Positions 10,472-23,700 of a DNA stretch of 64,000 bases are shown piece by piece. The stretch is from Sphagnum magellanicum (taxonomy: Eukaryota; Streptophyta; Sphagnopsida; Sphagnales; Sphagnaceae), in the NCBI GenBank assembly GCA_021904315.1, contig CM038912.1, positions 6,535,061-6,599,060 of the forward strand, read 5' to 3'. How positions within the stretch are numbered: the stretch's first letter is position 1; each line of letters opens with the position of its first letter. The notes beneath the pieces were generated by a model that saw nothing but the letters and a program-made list of their open reading frames with translations, was not told the origin of the DNA and did not search any database. The translations under genes were made by a program, and so were the position numbers.

Positions 10472-12779
10472 TATTATAATATAACCACAACACAAATCAA
10501 TTTCTACTTATAGGTTTGAGGTTGAAAGGTGGGTCATCAATTATCACTTAGTTTAAATCAAAGTTGTAATGATGTTCATCATTGCATAAACCAATTTTTG
10601 CCTTTATATGTTTAAAAATTTGGATCATAAAAATCTCACATTGCAAGAAAACTAAGTAGATTGGACATCGAGACTTCTCACTTAATTATTGAAAAACATG
10701 ATTTACATTCAATTTAACATTTGCAAACCATTTAACCTTAATTATATGCACACATTTATGTTTCCAAATGAAGCTCTTATGCTCATCATTTTGATTATTC
10801 CTTGGGTGATTGTGATTAGGTTGGCAAATAATGTCGTGGATGGAGTAGTGATTGAAATTGCCCAAGAATTGGCATCTTTTTTGGATTTGGTTGTGGAGGA
10901 TATATATTCTCATGAATTCACTTGAGCCACTAATAACAACCATACATCCTATCAATCAATTTATACTAGGTTGTCGAATGCACACATGGAGCTTGTGACA
11001 TGTTGGTAAAGAATGAAGGCTTTCTTTGTTGAAAACTTGTGGGATTCATGTTAGAGCTACATTCACAATCTAGTTAGAATAATAAGGCCAAAATAGTTTT
11101 TTGAAATTGAATTTTTTTAATTTGACAATCAATTTCAATGTTTTTGTTATAATTTGTTGAGAAATCAATATTGCATATATCTTATGAACTTTAATTCTGG
11201 CATTGTAATTCATGCATTACTTGATTTTGAAATTTTGCAACTGGAAGTGTGTGTTTGAAGTGCTTGAAATCATGAAAGCATTGGAAGAAAATTCAATTTG
11301 TTACTTATGCCTATGTACACAACAAAAAGGTCATAATATCTTTCTCATTTTTTTTCAAATTTGCTCATGTAAATTTGCTATTAATAGCTCACAAAGGTTT
11401 TGCAACCTTCTCACTATGTCTTTTTCATCTTTTGTTTGAATTTGCTTATATAAATTGTTGTTAAAAGCTCACAAGGGGATGCAAAATGGATTTTGCAAGC
11501 TCATCATGGTATATATATATTTTTTGCTTGAACTTGTTTCCATAATTGTTGTTAATAATTCACAAGGGGAGCAAAATGGTTTTACAAATCTCATCATTGT
11601 ATCTTTCTCATTTCTTGCTTGAATTATTGTTATTAATGGTTCACAAGGGGACCAAATGAATTTTTCTACAAATTTGGCATTTTATCTTTTTCATTTTTTG
11701 TTCAATTTTGCTTGTATCAATTTAAATTTTTAGTAATGGATTTGTTGTACCAAAAATGTTCATATTATTTAAAAATCTTGTTGAAATTTTGGTCTACAAA
11801 TTGCTACTACTAAAAGAACCTTTTTCACAAAACAGCCACAAGCTAATGACATTCCAACTAATTGAATATGGATGAAATTGACATGGATGATGAAAGATAC
11901 CATATGGGTGAAAGTTGATCCCCACAAATAATGATATATTGATGACATTTGAAATTTGGTAAATGGATGATGTTAATTACATGAAAGTTGTTAAAATTTT
12001 GATCACATGGGTAGATAATCACTTTCACATGTTTAATTATAATTTCATGGTGTCAATCAAAGTGATATACTCCACAAGGGGACACTCCTTAATTTTTTGA
12101 ATAAAAATACTAAGTGCTATATGTTGACAATTAAAATTATGATGTAATTACTTTTAAAATATGGTATTTGTATTCAAAAAATTAATTCATAGTTAATATA
12201 GGGTGGTTTAAATAATTGTATATTAAAAAAAACTAAAACTAAGGTGAGAAAAAAAAATTGGACAATCACCTACTACCTTGCAAAAAATACCTTGTTTGAT
12301 GCACATAGTTTAAAACTCCAACAATTAGTGTCAACCCTAGGGATATACTTCAATTAATGCCATCCACATGATAATGGTTATTTTATGTCACTAATGTCAT
12401 ATATGTTTTATCAATTTCAACCATATTCCCAAGTTCCATTCATGAGTTCCAAGTTTATGCAACTTGTTAATAACACTCCTATCACCAAATCCATCCATTT
12501 GACAAAGTTCTTCAATTTATTCCAATGCCATTTGCATGGTCGATTTCAATCATGTCATAACTTTAGACATGTAATCAATTTCACTTGAACAATGAGTTTC
12601 ATTGTGTTGATTTAACTTCATTCATATAACCATTCATATAAACTTCATTCATATAACCATGTCATTTTTTGTTGTCATCCATTTGACCAATGTGAAAACC
12701 TTTTTCCATTTCCAATCCATATGGCCCAACATCATTGATATGGTGAGTTTCATTCACATGGTTGAATTCATTCGTGTTT
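10472..12779. other. Gene-free AT-rich DNA
   Basis: No supportable gene. It holds the tandem array at 11,337-11,722 and scattered short ORFs (10,689-10,925 and 12,385-12,588, plus) without recognisable motifs. From about 12,600 there are iterated ATGGATGAAATTG / CATTCATATAACC-like motifs that resemble, on the other strand, the repeat-rich ORF at 47,168-47,548. Confidence 0.4.
11337..11722 (+). repeat. Degenerate tandem array, about 80-100-bp unit
   Basis: About five consecutive units, each starting TCTTTxTCATTTTTTG, followed by a TTTGAATTTGCTT-like stretch, TTGTTGTTAATAxxTCACAAGGGG and GCAAAATGG. Units differ by substitutions and small indels. No coding frame runs through all of them. Confidence 0.65.
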
Positions 12780-13585
12780 TAAAGCTTAGCTTTATTGCAT
12801 GATGTTTCACCCATGGGTCCAATTTCATCCATTTGAAGATTTTGTACATGACATTAGTTTTATCAAATTAAAAAAAAATCATCCAAATGTGAATTTCATC
12901 CTTATCCTTCAATATTTGATAACATCCAAATTTTAAATTAATGGAGATGCATTGTTTAATCATCCAACCTTGATATACAATCGCATATGAATTTAACATA
13001 TGTACTCTTGGCCAACTTCATAGAGCAAATTTGCTTTTCCTGTTATATGTATTTTGTGCATTTCATAATTGTTAGGGAAATTCAATACGGGATGAAGGTG
13101 TTACCACCAAACATGTGTGGGAGCCCAAAACAAACGTGGGATTTTATATGGAGGAAAAAATGAAGATTTTCAATTTATTTCTTAATCCTAACATAGTCCC
13201 CAACATAAAGTGTTAAAATTTGAAAACTTTAAAAAAATTATGGAGATGATACATCCACCTCCATTTAGCCACAATAGACATAAAAAGATCATTGAAAAAT
13301 GGCAAAGGTCGTAATTTAAGTAACATCCATTATTTATTAATGAAAAAAAAATTCACTCTAGGCCAAGCTATTTTATGGAATATGTGGGAATATATTCCTT
13401 TATTTTCCTTCATCCACAATATTCTTCTAGGAACAAGATATATGAAATCCAATTATATTATCCCTTTAGTGTTTTTTATCTACAACATTATTTTTATATA
13501 AATTTTGACCCACTTTCCAATATACTTGGGACATTGTAATGGAATTAAACCATAAGGGGATGAAGGTGTAAACAAAATTTGACAT

Positions 13586-15479
13586 TTAAAAGCCAAGTAT
13601 TGTTCTTTCACCATACAATTGTCCCAAACCTTCTTTTGGAGAATGGAGTGCTAACCATACCGGCGTGTCAGCACCTTCTTCAACTGTTTTAGTTCCATTT
13701 GGTGACATATCTGTGAGGACATAACCTGGGCAAGTGCTGAAAACATTGATTTTTTTCTCCCCCTCATGTTGAGCAACAAGAGTGTTATGTAAGGCACTCA
13801 CATAAGCAATGACTGCAATTTTGGAAACTGCATAGGTCTCCTGTGGTGTGTGCCACCCCAATTTAGTCAAATTCGGCCAATCTCCTTTGTTGTGATTCCC
13901 GTTGGCAACATCCTCCAAATACTTATTCACAAAGCTGTCAACAAAGTCTTCGGTAATGTGCTCCCTATCAGTGAGCCTTGTAACATAATCCTTGTTTGGT
14001 AGGCCCTAAAGTTTGGCACAACACATAGTAGTGAACGTGAAACACAATTAGAAAATACACATTTCCATATGCAAAGGAAGGGGAAATGATTCAACTATAT
14101 TTTTAAAATTATGAATGAAAGAATTGATTTATCATCACTTTACGACTTTTTGGAATTCACAACTTCTCTTCCTCATTGGTTTGGATTTGAATGGCACATA
14201 TGTGTGATTCCAATTAATTGTAATTCTCTCAAACTCTAGTGGTGCATGCAATCACAATGTTTCAACTATCCATGTAAATATGGCATCATCTCCAAATCCT
14301 AAAAAATGAATACCCCTTACATATGCATTCACTTGGAATAAAGTTATTTAAGATTTCATTCAAGTGTAAAAATAAATTAATTAAAGACTTGTTCCTGAGT
14401 TTGTTGTGAAACATGAACACAACCCATGCAAGTTACCTTGAGTTGGCCCAGCCTGGATGCGACAACAATAACTCGAGCACCACCAGGTGTATCATCACGC
14501 AAGAGAGGAAATAGAGTTTTTGTGACATTCTTCACGGCAAAATAATTTGTAGCCAATACAGATTTTGCAATTTTCAAGTTCACTTCATTTGGGTCATCCA
14601 AAATGCCTGCATTATTGATCTGGAATAGAAAATAAAACATTAATAATGCATTGATTAATTTATATTTTGTTGCCTACTTCAACTTACATGTGTTTCAGTT
14701 TTCACAACCAAAGTTCATTAATTTAATTATGTTGAATTTTTAAAAAAATTGAAATTAATATACACAGCAAAAGAAAAAAAAAATGTTTGAAAATTTGTTA
14801 ATGTTTAAAATTTGCTCACAAGAATGTCAATGCCCCCATAAGTTGTGTGTAACCATTCTGCAAGTGCATCGATGGACTCCTGGCTACCAACATCCAAAGT
14901 ATGGAAATTCACGTTTTCAAACCCTTGTTTTTTCAAAGATTCAATGGCCTCCGCACCCCGAGTTGCATCGCGAGCTGTAAGCACGACAGTAATACCCTCC
15001 TTGGCCAATTGGCGTACAATTTCAAAGCCTATACCTTTGTTTGCTCCTGTCACCACTGCCACCGTGTCCTTGGACCACCACCTACAACAACCATCTCATA
15101 ACTTTCAAGAGCTTACCTTCCCAAGAGAGCACAAAACAAAGAGCAACACATGCCTGTACAACTTGAGATGAGGGTCAGACCTAGATCAAGGTTGTAAGGT
15201 CCAATACAGTGAACTTGTCTAAACTCTCAGCAGAAAATGGATTAAGCCAACCAAGCACACAAAGGGAAAGCATGTTCATGAGTGTGCCTAAAGTTGAGTA
15301 ACACAACCTACAATCATGAAGAGATTAAATGCATCCATGGTTTGCTCTTCCATTTTAAGTAAAAAATGATTTTTTCTACTTCAAAGCCTATAAATTTTTT
15401 GAAGGTTTCCCCCAAACAGCTACTAATTGGATCAAATCGGCACAAATTGAATATTTGGGTATTGTCACTAATGTGAATA

Positions 15480-15510
<31 letters not shown>

Positions 15511-15601
15511 AGTCCATTTGGTTGAAGGATGATAAGAAAAAAAAGAGCAAGGAGGCAAGGGACACAACAAATGCATACTTAGCCTCAGCTTCTTGCCCCA
15601 T
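13586..15601 (-). CDS. SDR1: NADP(H)-dependent carbonyl reductase-like SDR, four exons
   Basis: Exons on the minus strand: 15,601-15,579, 15,081-14,820, 14,619-14,437 and 14,005-13,586 (stop). All introns are GT-AG, in phases 2, 0 and 0. The 295-residue prediction has TGANKGIG (about 19-26), ARD after the second strand (an Arg that usually favours NADPH), NNAG (about 97-100), catalytic Ser in VVAS (about 150), YAVSK (about 214-218) and CPG-TD. The Ser-Tyr gap of about 64 residues is the insertion typical of CBR1-type plant SDRs (salutaridine reductase, neomenthol dehydrogenase, isopiperitenone reductase). The substrate cannot be inferred. Probably a soluble cytosolic monomer: no signal peptide or membrane segment is seen. 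It differs from SDR2 at about 25 residues, and the differences do not touch catalytic positions. Intron 1 carries a run of 29 C. The ATG was chosen because it is the first in the leader and joins in frame to WWSKDT. Confidence 0.92.
15480..15508. repeat. Run of 29 C in SDR1 intron 1
   Basis: Uninterrupted C homopolymer on the plus strand (G on the sense strand of SDR1). The equivalent places in SDR2 (about 34,308-34,314) and SDR3 (about 44,544-44,550) have only seven C/G. It accounts for most of the 30-bp longer intron 1 in SDR1 (497 versus 467 bp). Confidence 0.9.
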
Positions 15602-15812
15602 GTTGTGTAGCTGAAATTTGTCTCCCCTTGTTTCGTTTCTTCAATCTGGAAAATGTCCACAAAACGAGTCTCTTGCCTGAAAATTTCACTTCTACACAGC
15701 TTCACAAACCTTTCTTCTGCAAAGGAAACAAGTTCAGAAAACAGACAGAGAAGTTGTCCAACAAAGGAGCAGACAGGCACAAGTTTTGCTGATCATACTA
15801 CAATGCAGCTTG

Positions 15813-16004
15813 TTATATATGCAATTGTCAGTGAGGTGAGTTTGTGTCCTTCACCAGAAGCTTCTTATTATGGCCAAGTGCTCTTTCAAATGCACATATA
15901 ATGGGCAAATAGCTCGACAAAGTTCCCTACGACGGATGTGGGAGAATCTGAGCCGGGTGACAATTAAGTGAGATAATGGCCTTTTGTGAGTCATGACTGA
16001 CGTC
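15813..16004 (-). promoter_or_regulatory. SDR1 promoter: TATA box and bZIP-type sites
   Basis: TATATAA on the minus strand at 15,813-15,819 lies 212 bp before the ATG. Further upstream are TGACGTC (15,998-16,004; as-1/TGA-like) and TGAGTCA (15,988-15,994; GCN4-like). All three are kept in SDR2 and SDR3. The TATA to TGACGTC distance is 179 bp here but 124 bp in the other two, owing to extra DNA at about 15,870-15,925. These assignments rest on motif and conservation only. Confidence 0.55.
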
Positions 16005-16079
16005 CGCAGTTCACCAAGGGCCATTATTTAGTAAATGTGCAGCAGACCAAGTAATAACAGTGGGAGTGTGAAACTTGGG

Positions 16080-18470
16080 TTGAACCTTCCTTGGCCTGAG
16101 CCATTTCTTACAACAGATGAAATGTCTGTTCACGGCATCATTTATTTTCACCCAGTTGTTGATTTATTTTATTAAACCAACAAGTCATCCATGTCACAAG
16201 TGGAACGTCATTCATGAAGAAGAACCAACCTATGAACAAATGAAACAGACGATGGGCATATTATGGATTTGAAAATTGGCTGCCTACTGCCCATTCTGCC
16301 GGGCCCGCCCTCATTAGACAGTAAGGCAGGAGCCTGGATAGGGTTAAGTAATATCCCTGGAAGGAAACATTTGAAGGGTAGCTGATTACCAGCCGTTATC
16401 GATCTGAAGATATCTGAACCATCGATGTTAGGTTTTTGGGCAGGAGAGGAGGTATTTGCAGGAGGGAAGGCAGCAAGTTGCCTTCCACCAGGACCTCCCC
16501 AAAGTGGCCCCATTGCCACTTTTCGAAACTCCTCCGGCAAATGCCTGAGGTCAACCAGCATGGGCACCTCTTCCATTGGCCCAACCTCTTGTATTTGTAT
16601 AAAGAATCAACAGAAATTTTTTTGGTGTATGCAAGAGGCTGCCTTATTCATAAAATTTCTGCCTCGACAAAATATGGCACTCCCCTAGAAGGTTGGTTCC
16701 TCCTCTCCTCTCAAATGAAAATCACAGAGGTTGATTTCTAAGAAAAAAATTAAAATATACTGATTCTTTATACAGATAAGGATCAATACTTCTTCTTTTT
16801 CAAATTTTAATGTCAAAATTTGGATTTCTTTTTCAAAAAAAATTTCAGAAAAGAAAAAAATTAGTCGAATTTACAATTGAAAAAACAATCCAAAATCTTC
16901 TCAATTTCTTTGTCAAAAAATGGCGAAATTTCGCCAGAAAAAATAGACACTGGTAAAGGATCTGGAATGATCTTTCATGGGAATTCAGGTCCAGTGCTCA
17001 GCTGTGCATTATTACTGCACATGGCCCTCGTTCCCAGAATAGCCCTTCACAGTTCTTATGTGTAAGATAATGCCCCAGAAGCAGGGAGTTCTGGAAGTAA
17101 GAACCCACCCGAGGTGGAGCCAAGGGACGCTTGCTTATTTCCAAAACTCCCCTCCTCTTATGGTATTATTGAGCATAAAAACCAATACAATTTTTATCCC
17201 ATGATACCTAGCAAGTATTGGACAGGTACCTGCCAGGTTTCGTGAGAAACACAACAACCTGAGCATTTCAGAAAATGGAATGTTTTTCATCCTGTGAGAT
17301 TTTACACTCTGGAATTGTACCTCCAAATACACTAAGAAAAATCTTGGAAGTTTTTACAGCACACAAAATTCACTCACAACAAATTTTTATTACATGTTTT
17401 CCCTCAAGCTGCGCCGGGGTGAACCAGCACACATGTTAGTACCTTCACCTTTTTGAGTGAGGCCTATTAGTGACCATATTAAGCTCAAAAAATGTTTGAT
17501 TTGAACTCAGAGGCCCTGACCTACTTTTTGCGAGGGATATTTGTAGTATTAAAAAATAATCAAAATGGATTTTGAGAATTTTACCATGGTACCAAGGTGG
17601 GTGCTGGTTCACCGAAGGTGTCAAGCTGTATATATGCGCAGGGGCCAGGGTGAACCAGAACCCACGCTGGGACTTTTGGACGGGTTAACACTCATCGAGT
17701 CTGTGCAGTGCAGTGCTGTACCCTAGCCTGGCTGATCCCATTGACATCTTACAATAAAGTTATCTGTAAAGTCAGGCGATTAGGGGGCGAGAACGGCCAG
17801 TTTCAGCATAATAGGCCATCAAATGCGTAACTGGGAATGAAATTTTAGAAAACTAAATAACAGGGACCCAAACTAATTTTTCCACCAATTGTGGTGGCAA
17901 ACTGAGTTTTATCCCCTCTTTTCTTTTCCCGAGCGCCTTCACTGCTGCTACATATATTTTCACTGCTCCTAACTGTACAAGTACTATAATTACTCTTGAA
18001 CTTTGTGCATTAAATGCTGAGTTTGAAATGCTCAGCATTTCATACTGAGATTTAATAAAAATTTCTTTACTTTGCAGATACCACTGAAAGAGGGGATGGG
18101 GGTGAGAAGAGGATAACTTGAATATGTAGGTCAAAATCTAAAGAGGTAGGTAGCAAGCTCCACTGTGTACAGTAATTTATAAGACCTTTGGTGTCCCTCG
18201 CCTTGCCTTGATCAAGTAGATGGCCTTCTCCAACCTGTGTCCAGGAGCAAGGTAAATAGTACCAAGTCCATAACACAGGTTTTGCTTCTTTTTGCGTATG
18301 GAACATGGGTGTAAAAAGGATAACAATTTGGTCATTAGATGAAAATATGTTTATTTCATCTAAAAATGTATTTATATTTTAGTATTTTAATTTGGAATAT
18401 AATAATTTGATTTCTGCAGCATTAGATGAAACAATTCCACAGTTGCAAATTTTTGAGAAGGTTGTGAGGG
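16080..18470 (+). repeat. Module A copy 1 (diverged)
   Basis: Upstream flank of SDR1, homologous to 34,830-36,640 but with more substitutions and indels. A 122-codon minus frame (16,208-16,576) is the longest open stretch. Its homologues in other copies are shorter or frameshifted, so I treat it as non-coding. Here the motif at 16,922-16,935 is a perfect palindrome, GGCGAAATTTCGCC; other copies have a G for C change. A second diverged copy of that local sequence is at about 18,655-18,755. Confidence 0.7.
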
Positions 18471-19798
18471 GATTTACAGGAGCAAGAATCAATAGGCCTT
18501 TATTTTTCAGTTGGGTGCAGTTTTTTAAAATTAAAATAAAAATAAATATATCTAATAATATAATTAATTTAATTTTTTATTATTATTTAATATTAAATTT
18601 AAAGATAATTAAAATATATATTAAAAAATTCGCAAAATTCAACCCAAAGAAAAGAAAAGAAAAAAGTCAAATTTACACTAGAAGAACAAATTATAAAATT
18701 CTCCCAATTTCTGTGTCAAAAGATAGTGAAATTTCGCCAGGAAAAAAAAACACAGGTTGGGTGCAGTACTTTTTGTTTTCTCAATTTTATTATTTAGCAT
18801 GAGTGGTGATCATCCATAAGATGATTTACTCAAATTTGCATATGAAATTTTTTTTAAGTAAAATAATTTAATCATCTTTCTATATTGTCTGCTACCTACT
18901 GGTCTGGAACCAGGTGTAGAATCTGCCTTTATATAGATAGGGTAGTACCTTGGCCATTTCAATACATGTCCACCGAATATTTAATTAATTTTGAAACATT
19001 CATTGAAAATATGGAATATTCTTAAATATTCACTATTTTCCTTCACATATTTTTTGATTTGGAAGAAATAATTTTTGAAATTTTCAACATTTCTGAAAAT
19101 AATATACTTAGTGTCAAACTGGCCAAGGTACTAAGGTATAAACTTACTTTCTGAAATTTAGCCAAACTTTCTACTGGATGAACCATTTGCAACCCAGGGT
19201 CCAATATCCTGGGTTCGAGTCTTTTCTTTTTCCAAAATATTTTTGTTCAAAAATCTCAGTTCTGATTCCATACATAAATGGAACTCGAAACCCAGTTCTG
19301 GGTCTGGTTTGTAAAAGGTTACACCAAATTGAGCACCCACCCAACACTGGTATATATATCGTACTATCTTTTCAGGTTTGACAGTAATTAAATTATTTTT
19401 AGAAATGTCGAAAAAAAAGTTTAATTAGCTATTTGAAATGTTGAAACTTAAGGAAATTACAAATGAGAGAAAATTTTCTAAAAATTGGTCTCATTATGTT
19501 AGAGGTTTTAAACCCACAGAACCTACCAAAGAAGCTGCCTATGTTTATTGTCAAATTTCAATATTTTATTTGCTATCAAAGCGGATTTTGAAAAATAAAA
19601 TAGTTATTTGGCACCCAAGATGCTTATGAAGCGTTTATTGTAATTGAAGGGGTAATTTCACAAATTGGCTCTGAAAACAATTCCAACAATCCAGTCCAGT
19701 ACATTGTTTAGCTTACTCTGTGGAAATTACTTGTACTGGGATTGATCTACATGAATCTCTTTGTCAATTGTAAGATTAGCAACAATTGATTCCTAGAA
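18471..19798. other. Unique AT-rich DNA, no gene
   Basis: An A/T-only-like block (about 18,525-18,620) and ordinary intergenic DNA. An open stretch at 19,438-19,629 (plus, 63 residues) has no recognisable motif and no paralogue in the window. Confidence 0.35.
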
Positions 19799-22700
19799 CA
19801 TTAGAAAAATAAAAGGTTATATTTTTTAAACACTGTTACAATTCATGGATTTTTAAACTAGGTTTTATAATTTAAAAATACCCAAAATGACAAGCATAAA
19901 AAAAACCACCTTGTCAATTTGGACCTTATAATTTTGACTAGTAGATAATGGACCATTTGACTAGGTCAAATTTATGCCTAAATTAAAATTATTTATTAGA
20001 TTATCATTTTTAAATTAATATATAAGTAAATTAAAAAATACGTAGATAGAAAATAGGTCTGAATAGGTAAAAAAGACACTTAGGTGGGTAAGTGATAACC
20101 TAGCCTAATCTAACCTAACTTAACATAACCTCACTTCACCTTACTAAACTACCTTAATTTAGCCTACTTACTTTAGTTCTTTAAACATGCACATAGGTTT
20201 TCATATATAAAGAACTAAACCCCAAACTTTTAAAATGATAAATCAAGGTTTTACTAACAAATTACATCATGAAAGATGTTCAACTTTCATCAAGTTTTTA
20301 TTTCACACATTTATTTGACATCATTAAACATAATAACTTAACTTAGGCAACACTTGATGGCTAAAATTAGGTTAAATCAAGTGGCTAACTTAACATGGCT
20401 TAATCTAGTGACTAAACATAATGATTAAACCTTGTATAAACATTAGTTAAACCTAATGCCTAAACATAATGGTTAAACCTAGATTAAACCTATTCGATAA
20501 ATCTAGTGGTTAGTCTTAAGCTATACCTAGTGGCTCAACTTAGGTTAAACCTAATGGCCAAATCTACTAATTAAACTTAAGTCAAATCTAATAGTTAAAA
20601 TTTGGCTAAAATTTGGCTAAAAATTTAATGATTAAACCCAATGGTTACACGTAGTCGCTAATTTAAGTAGGTAAGTGGGTGGGTTGGTATGTAGTATGTA
20701 CGTAAGTAGGTAAGTAAATGAATGGGTTGTACGAATGTGACAAAATATTGATAGGTAGGTAAATAAATAATTAGGTAAATAGGTGGATGAATAAATAGGA
20801 GATAAATACATAAGGTAACAAACCATGTCACATTTGATTAAAAAACACTGGTCATTTTGACTAAATGTTCCATTTGACTAAATACCAGTTGTACAACTTG
20901 ACTAAATGTATCTAGTCAAATAAACCAATATAGTAAAATTGATTAGTAAAAAATATACATGTCATTTAAAGCTTTGGCCTTTAATCAAAATTTACATGTT
21001 CATTAATAAAAAATGACAAATTGATCAACTTGTTTAAAAACCATGATTTCTAATAGTGAGCATAAGGTACTTTAATTATGTTAAATTAGGTTAGGTTAGG
21101 TTAAGCCAAAATAATGCCTACTTGCCTAAGGTCTTTTTCAACCTACTTACCTATTAATTTTTAAAAAATCCAAAAAATGATTTTGATTTAAGTGTAAATT
21201 TGATGCAATCAAATGGTCCATTGTCTATTAGTCAAATAGTTAATCAAATAAGTGCACAAATGGGAGGACCAATTTGGATGTCATGTAAACCAATTTTGCT
21301 TTATGGTTGCCATTGCAATGCCCATGTTGCTTTATAGAATTTGAAATTTATTAAAATGAACTTGGTTTAAATATCTTAATTTGATTATCTGCATGATGCA
21401 CAAAATCATTTTACAAATTTTAAAAAATCATAAAAACCATGGATTTTTTAACTCAAAATTCATGGACTGTATTTCTAACTACAAATTTTTTATGGATTAT
21501 AATACGGTCCATTGATTGATGGGGTGTATGTTCGAAACTTGAAACTAATAAAAGATTAAAATAAGGAAGTTAAGGGTTGAATTTTTTTTGGATATAACTA
21601 TAAGATTATGGACTTTTGAATGGGCTAATTAAGAACATTTTTTTATAAGTCCATATCATATTGGAGGAAGAGGTGTTTTATGATTTTTTGCTTACATGAT
21701 TAAAGAAAGAAAAACTTTAGATGAAACCTTAATGACATGGAAAAGATATGGAGAAAATCAATGTAAACTAGTTGTAATTTCCAAAATTTGATCAAGGTTT
21801 TGAGTAAATAGGGACTTTGGATTTGTAACAAATTGGTCCACCCATTTGTGCACCTTCCTAGTCACATTATTAGTGAAAAGAACATGTTCCAAATTGATTG
21901 CTTAATCATGTTAACAAGTCCAAATCAACTTGTCTAAATTGACAAGGTGATCTTTTTAACAACTATCATTTAAGGCATTTTTTATTAGAAAACCAATTAA
22001 GAAACCCATGAATTGTAATAATGAATGACACATTCCATTGACTCACTTGATTGTGATTTCACCTCTAAACAATGTGAATAAACAAACATTATTTGTGATT
22101 AAATAATGCACATGACATTCATGTTTAAACCATATTAATAAATGTATGACATCCATAGGGTGTATATTAATGGATTTTTAAAAATATACACCCTAACATA
22201 ATAATATTGAGAGAAATTTTTAAAAAATTAATGTTTTTGAAAGACATTAAAAAGATTCTAAGATTTTTTAAAATAAAAAACAACAAAAAGTAGTGGTTTA
22301 AGGGGGTGGGTGTGGTTCCTTATAACGTGGTTGGACCCATGTTTAAATAATATGAACCGATAGAAGAAAAAAAATTCACAATTATTATTGCCAAATTGTG
22401 GCTCAAAAAGTTTGTGATGTAATGCTTAATTTTCATAAAAAAATAGAATTATTTATGGTAGCAATCATGGTGTTGTGGCACACCAAGACCAAACTTTGGT
22501 TGTACTACAAGACGTCTCAAAAGAAATTTTTATACACTACATGTTATTCATCACATCACATACCTATTGAAGTACCTTTGCCCAAGGCATGGGAGTCTTA
22601 CTTTATGATGGTCGATCACACTATGATTAAACTAGTGAGATTGATCAAAAACTTAAAATGTTTTATCCATGGCATGTCATATATTGTGACATTTATTGTG

Positions 22701-23400
22701 TTATATAACAACCTATTAAACTTTACTTATCCTTTCTTATTAAGTAGGCCATGATTCATGGATGTTAATATCTCCCATGATTAAAGTATTAATGTCATCA
22801 CCATTGAAGGCAATGGTGTTATAAGGGCCATTATAAGCAACTTGATGGCAACATGAAGTGGCCATATGTTATGTTATGTTATGATCTATAAAGGGAGTAA
22901 CAATGAGGAAGAAGACACTTTGCTACATGCAAAACTAGATTTGCTTTCGGTTGGAACCATTACATTACCTGAAGTATCCTACTCAACTACAATACCCATA
23001 TCGATTTTACAATTATACTAAGGACAACATCCTAATAAATGAGGTACTTGTAAAGGATAAAATACATGAAATGCAAGTTGTAAAACGGACTTTGACACAT
23101 GATGCATAGGTTAGGAAGCTCACAATGAGAACTTAGGAAGAGCCATAATACCTTAAAGACATTGACAATTTGGATTTTGTAATAGTCACAACAATTGAGA
23201 ACCTACTCAAGGAATATAAAGATGTGTTTGCGTGGAGCTACAAGGACTTGAAGAGAATACCGGCTCACATTGCCTAACATAAGATAGAATTAAACACTAG
23301 TATATTCTTAACACATTTGGCATTTGAATTTGGTTTTCAGAGCTACTATCACTTCATTCCTATTGGAATTGTTGCACTTTGCACCCTATTATTAGCAATT
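19799..23400 (+). repeat. Module B copy 2 (most complete)
   Basis: Collinear with 37,580-40,620 from about 20,290 on and, over its first half, with 1,259-2,765. The first ~1.4 kb is non-coding with iterated TTAAACCTAATGG-like motifs and GTAGGTAA-rich DNA. The rest is a decayed Gypsy gag-pol segment described separately. Only 21,240-21,800 has a reverse counterpart in the right arm of the inverted repeat (about 56,930-57,485). Confidence 0.8.
22398..23310 (+). pseudogene. Decayed Ty3/Gypsy protease-RT fragment
   Basis: The open stretch at 22,398-22,754 encodes a peptide ending LLSRPW, followed in frame by DVNISHD after one Phe-Met pair. It fits the C-terminal part of Gypsy retropepsin and its linker (LLGRPWLRDAKVSHDW type). 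Further on, 23,197-23,300 reads EYKDVFAWSYKDLKRIP, then a TAA stop, then HKIELN, the lead-in to reverse transcriptase. Frames are broken between these landmarks, so no product is expected. A matching relic lies at 39,596-40,515. Confidence 0.8.
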
Positions 23401-23700
23401 GAGTTTCACTTGGCATTTTATGGCTATTTGGTTCGCTTTCTTGGTATAAAGGGTAATATCTACCATACTTACTAGTGAATCAGATCCACAACCAAGTGCA
23501 AGTCATGATTATAACCACTTTGGTAATTGGTTTTATGTTGATCATCCACATTTACTATCTACATTAAGGATGGTTTTTTTATCTTCAACCCCAACATGTA
23601 ATTACACCACGAGAACATAACATAAACAAAACTCTCACCATTGTTTAGGGTAGATGTAAACTATGGTGATTTAAAAGCAACAAAAGTCCCAATCCCAAAA

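Larger units (their letters stand above)
12780..18470. repeat. Segmental duplicate 1: SDR1 plus diverged module A
   Basis: Collinear with about 31,560-36,640 and, reversed, with about 42,200-47,300. It covers the 3' flank (GCATGATGTTTxxCC, the TATGTGGGAATATATTCC block near 13,380), SDR exons and introns, promoter and module A. It is more diverged than the other two from each other, so it is the older split. Confidence 0.85.

Noticed and set aside
15388-15780. 130-codon minus frame (and the similar 34,227-34,589 and 44,244-44,630 frames) overlapping SDR exon 1.
   Set aside because: They lie in a different frame from exon 1, start at non-ATG or leader positions and run into intron 1 and its C-tract. 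Shadows of the leader and intron.
16208-16576. 122-codon minus-strand frame in module A upstream of SDR1.
   Set aside because: The equivalent frames in the other three copies are shifted, shortened or heavily changed, so there is no sign of protein-level conservation.
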